DNA of 64,000 nucleotides from Streptomyces regalis (GTDB lineage: Bacteria > Actinomycetota > Actinomycetes > Streptomycetales > Streptomycetaceae), in assembly GCF_001509475.1 (NCBI RefSeq), contig NZ_LLZG01000013.1, positions 62,001 through 126,000 of the forward strand, in the 5' to 3' direction. The translations under genes and the position numbers were made by a program. The notes beneath the pieces were generated by a model, which saw only the letters and a program-made list of their open reading frames with translations, did no database searches and was not told the DNA's origin. This document shows, in pieces, positions 61,511 to 64,000 of the stretch. Numbering within the stretch: the first letter of the stretch is position 1; each line of letters starts with the position of its first letter.

Positions 61511-62176
61511 ATGACCAGCGTCGACGAACCGGCACGACCGAACGGGCGGATCCGTGACGCCGCCCGCACCCAGGCCGAGATCCTCGACGTCGCGACGCAG
61601 GAGTTCGCCCGGGTCGGCTTCGCCGGCGCCCGGGTCGACGACATCGCCGCCCGCACCCGCACCACGAAGCGGATGATCTACTACTACTTCGGCGGCAAGG
61701 AGCAGCTGTTCACCGCCGTGCTGGAGCGGGCGTACGGGGTGATCCGGGAGGCCGAGCAGCAGCTCGACGTCGAGCACCTGGACCCGGTCGCGGCCATCCG
61801 CCGACTGGCCGAGCTGACCTTCGACCACCACGAGCAGCACCCCGACTTCATCCGCCTGGTCAGCATCGAGAACATCCACGGGGCCGAGCACATCGCCGCC
61901 TCCGAGAAGCTCGGCAAGATCGGCTCACCGGCGCTGGACGTGATCCGCCGGATCCTGGAGTCGGGGCAGCAGTCCGGCCTGTTCACGGCCGACGTCGACG
62001 CCGTCGACCTGCACGCGATGATCAGCTCCTTCTGCTTCTTCCGGGTCTCCAACCGGCACACCTTCGGCGTCCTGTTCGGCCGTGACCTGGTGGATCCGGC
62101 CCAGCGCGAGCACTACCGCGCGATGCTCGGCGACATGGTGATCGCGTACCTGACCGCGGAGCGGGCGGCAGACTGA
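61511..62176 (+). CDS. TetR-family transcriptional regulator
   Basis: A 221-residue repressor with an N-terminal helix-turn-helix (VDDIAARTRTTKRMIYYYFGGKEQLF near residues 42-67) and a C-terminal ligand-binding domain of the TetR_C type (FDHHEQHPDFIRLVSIENIHG). ATG 61511 with AAGGA five bases upstream is used. It sits between the leftward shikimate genes and a rightward MFS importer; similar sequences in both promoters suggest it controls both. Confidence 0.88.
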   Translation: MTSVDEPARPNGRIRDAARTQAEILDVATQEFARVGFAGARVDDIAARTRTTKRMIYYYFGGKEQLFTAVLERAYGVIREAEQQLDVEHLDPVAAIRRLAELTFDHHEQHPDFIRLVSIENIHGAEHIAASEKLGKIGSPALDVIRRILESGQQSGLFTADVDAVDLHAMISSFCFFRVSNRHTFGVLFGRDLVDPAQREHYRAMLGDMVIAYLTAERAAD

Positions 62177-62195
62177 AGTCGTCCGGCACAACCCC

Positions 62196-62265
62196 TTGAC
62201 ACCCAGGAAACGGGAGCGCAACATCCGTAGCCATCCGCTACTAACTATCCAGTGGGTTAATTAGC
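62196..62265 (+). promoter_or_regulatory. MFS importer promoter with second putative TetR operator
   Basis: TTGACA (62196-62201) and CAACAT (62219-62224) are 17 bases apart. Downstream of the expected start, ACTAACTATCCAGTGGG... (62240-62265) has the same ACTAA-N16-TTAG layout as 61362-61387, with 15 of 26 positions shared. This position suits a roadblock repressor. Confidence 0.62.
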
Positions 62266-62367
62266 CGGGTAGCTCCCGGCTCGGCCGACCCGTCACCCCA
62301 GGGATCCGGCGCCTCTTCTCTCCGCTCACTCCCCCGTATGGTGGAGATCCCTCGAAGGAGCACCCCT

Positions 62368-63708
62368 GTGTCAGTCCCCGACACCCCTGCCGGCCAGCCG
62401 AAGAAAGCGGCCACGGCTGCCTGGATCGGCAGCGCCCTGGAGTACTACGACTTCTTCATCTACGGCAGCGCCGCCGCGCTGATCTTCCCCGAGGTCTTCT
62501 TCGACGAGTCCGACCCGGCGACCGCCACCCTGCTGTCGCTGGCCACGTTCGGTGTCGCGTATGCCGCCCGGCCGGTCGGCGCGCTGTTCCTCGGTCACTT
62601 CGGCGACCGGCTGGGCCGTAAGAAGATCATGGTCTTCACGCTGATCCTGATGGGCGTGTCGACGTTCCTCATCGGCTGTCTGCCGACCCGCGACCAGGTG
62701 GGCACCCTGGCGCCCGTCCTGCTGGTGCTGTGCCGGGTACTGCAGGGCATCTCGGCGGCGGGCGAGCAGGCCAGCGCCAACTCGATGACCCTGGAACACG
62801 CGCCACCGCACCGGCGCGGCTTCTTCACCAGCTTCACGCTGAGCGGCACGCAGGGCGGGCAGCTGCTGGCCACCCTGGTCTTCATCCCGATCGCCGCGCT
62901 GCCGGAGGAGCAGCTGCTGTCGTGGGGCTGGCGGGTTCCGTTCTGGATGAGCATCGCGGTCGCCGTCGTCGGCTATGTCATCCGCCGCAAGCTCCAGGAG
63001 ACGCCGGCCTTCGAGCAGCAGGCCGCCACCGAGGGCGTCCCCAAGATGCCGCTCGCGGTGCTGATGCGGGAGCACTGGGCGGATGTGCTGCGGGTGATCG
63101 CCGGTGCGCTGGTCGCCTCGGTCAGCACGATCTTCACGGTGTGGGCGCTGTCGTACGCCACGAGTGACTCGGTCGGGATGAGCAAGTCCTCCATGCTGTG
63201 GGTGGGCGCTCTCGCCAACCTGGTCGCGCTCGCCGCGATCCCGCTGTGGGCCACGCTGTCGGACCGCATCGGCCGCCGCCCGGTGTACCTGATCGGCGCG
63301 GCCGGCAGCGCGGTGATGATGTTCCTGTACCTGTGGTCGATCTCGACCGGCTCCTACCCGCTGACCCTCCTGCTGGGCATCGTGACCTTCGGTGTGGTCT
63401 ACAGCGCCGCGAACGGCGTGTGGCCCTCCTTCTACGGCGAGATGTTCTCCACCCGGGTCCGCCTGTCCGGTATGGCCATCGGCACCCAGATCGGCTTCGC
63501 CGTGGCCGGGTTCGCGGTCACCTTCGCCGCGCAGATCGCCGGCCCGAACGGCGACGACTGGTCCGCGGTGGCCCTCTTCACGGCCGCCCTGTGCGTGCCG
63601 CCGGTCGTGGCCGCCGTCTCGGCCCGCGAGACCGCCAGGATCCCGACGGAGCAGCTGGGCGAGCGCACGGCCCGGGAGTCCGCGCAGCCGGAGACGGTGA
63701 CGGCCTGA
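62368..63708 (+). CDS. MFS transporter (MHS family), probable shikimate/quinate importer
   Basis: A 446-residue, 12-span inner-membrane proton symporter of the MHS family (ShiA/KgtP/ProP relatives). It has IGSALEYYDFFIYGSAA in span 1 and GHFGDRLGRKKIM after span 2. GTG 62368 with AAGGAG seven bases upstream is used. Position next to shikimate-catabolic enzymes and under the same apparent TetR site makes shikimate, quinate or dehydroshikimate the likely cargo. Confidence 0.85.
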   Translation: MSVPDTPAGQPKKAATAAWIGSALEYYDFFIYGSAAALIFPEVFFDESDPATATLLSLATFGVAYAARPVGALFLGHFGDRLGRKKIMVFTLILMGVSTFLIGCLPTRDQVGTLAPVLLVLCRVLQGISAAGEQASANSMTLEHAPPHRRGFFTSFTLSGTQGGQLLATLVFIPIAALPEEQLLSWGWRVPFWMSIAVAVVGYVIRRKLQETPAFEQQAATEGVPKMPLAVLMREHWADVLRVIAGALVASVSTIFTVWALSYATSDSVGMSKSSMLWVGALANLVALAAIPLWATLSDRIGRRPVYLIGAAGSAVMMFLYLWSISTGSYPLTLLLGIVTFGVVYSAANGVWPSFYGEMFSTRVRLSGMAIGTQIGFAVAGFAVTFAAQIAGPNGDDWSAVALFTAALCVPPVVAAVSARETARIPTEQLGERTARESAQPETVTA

Positions 63709-63732
63709 TCCTGCGCTGATCTTGCGCGAACC

Positions 63733-63772
63733 CCCGAGTCCCCGGACGCCGCGAAGGCTCCGGGGACTCGGG
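63733..63772. terminator. bidirectional hairpin terminator
   Basis: CCCGAGTCCCCGGA (63733-63746) and TCCGGGGACTCGGG (63759-63772) form a perfect 14-bp stem with a 12-base loop between convergent stop codons 67 bases apart. Confidence 0.85.
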
Positions 63773-63774
63773 CG

Positions 63775-64000
63775 TCACCCGGCCACCAGCAGCTCCGTCC
63801 AGGTCTCGGCGACCCGGTCCAGCGAAAAGCCCTCCCGTACCTGCGTGCGCGCCAGCTCGGCTGCGGAGCGCCAGCCGTCCTCGCCGAGGGCGGCGATCGC
63901 CTCGGCCATCGCCTCGGGGCTGTCGTGGATCCACCGCCGGTCGTAGATCTCGTCGGCACCGGGCCACGGCAGCAGTGCGGGCACCGCACCGGAGGCCATC
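63775..64000 (-). CDS. C-terminal end of a glycosyltransferase-like protein (runs off the window)
   Basis: About 75 C-terminal residues of a leftward gene that begins beyond the right edge. MASGAVPALLPWPGADEIYD looks like the C-terminal nucleotide-sugar site of a GT-B (family 4-like) glycosyltransferase. It is followed by the final amphipathic helices (EAMAEAIAALGEDGWRSAAE). The true start is not in the window. Confidence 0.6.
   Translation of the reverse strand, partial: MASGAVPALLPWPGADEIYDRRWIHDSPEAMAEAIAALGEDGWRSAAELARTQVREGFSLDRVAETWTELLVAG

Noticed and set aside
1..64000. CRISPR arrays, tRNA or rRNA genes, insertion sequences, prophage
   Set aside because: No regularly spaced repeats, cloverleaf candidates, transposases, integrases or phage structural genes were recognised.

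Overview
The window is high-GC actinobacterial chromosome, almost certainly from a Streptomyces species. GTG and TTG starts are common, stop/start codons overlap tightly (ATGA, GTGA, TTGA), secreted enzymes carry twin-arginine leaders, and family content is typical: GH18, GH38, GH29, GH4 and GH2 glycosidases, CUT1-type ABC importers without their own ATPase, and a complete pentose-phosphate operon. From general knowledge, the tkt-tal-zwf-opcA-pgi-gnd order and the nearby phosphopantetheinyl transferase recall the S. coelicolor SCO665x-667x region; this was not checked by alignment. No rRNA, tRNA, CRISPR array, insertion sequence or prophage was seen.

Layout, left to right. (1) 1-4.9 kb: a leftward trans-4-hydroxy-L-proline catabolic operon (D-hydroxyproline dehydrogenase subunits, a DapA-family deaminase, 4-hydroxyproline 2-epimerase). 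(2) 4.9-7.1 kb: an orphan MmyB-type ligand-binding protein divergent from an XRE regulator and an ImmA/IrrE-like metalloprotease. (3) 7.1-11.7 kb: an alpha/beta hydrolase, a small protein, a metallophosphoesterase coupled to a phosphopantetheinyl transferase, and a divergent ATP-grasp protein. (4) 11.7-13.6 kb: a frameshifted GH18 chitinase behind a long inverted repeat resembling DasR sites. (5) 13.8-32.3 kb: a large glycan-utilisation locus: alpha-fucosidase, alpha-mannosidase, GH4 glycosidase and DeoR regulator leftward; PfkB kinase, ABC importer, phosphodiesterase-like enzyme, beta-galactosidase and two Tat-exported phosphoesterases rightward.

(6) 32.3-32.9 kb: a scar holding a duplicated MaoC fragment fused to a truncated, frameshifted gene. 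(7) 32.9-41.8 kb: a PaaX regulator, an SDR/amidohydrolase/acyl-CoA-ligase/MaoC operon, a divergent MarR regulator, and an MFS/secreted-hydrolase/IclR operon. The SDR and MFS operons have matching promoters (TTGACG-N17-TAACTT) with the same flanking motif, so they are probably one MarR regulon. (8) 41.8-47 kb: a duplicated 164-bp intergenic sequence, a DUF1905 protein, a broken L,D-transpeptidase, a GH16 glucanase under a LacI-type operator, and a metallo-beta-lactamase/rhodanese protein. (9) 47-57.1 kb: an AraC regulator divergent from tkt-tal-zwf-opcA-pgi, followed by gnd and a histidine phosphatase. (10) 57.2-64 kb: a repeat-rich membrane protein, then a shikimate/quinate catabolic locus (3-dehydroshikimate dehydratase, shikimate dehydrogenase, TetR regulator, MFS importer) with two similar putative TetR operators, and the C-terminal end of a glycosyltransferase at the right edge.

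Most operons bring a carbon source in and feed it to central metabolism: hydroxyproline to 2-oxoglutarate, glycans to sugar phosphates, shikimate to protocatechuate. The pentose-phosphate block supplies NADPH and precursors. Many rightward ORFs over leftward genes, and the reverse, are GC-driven shadows and were left out.
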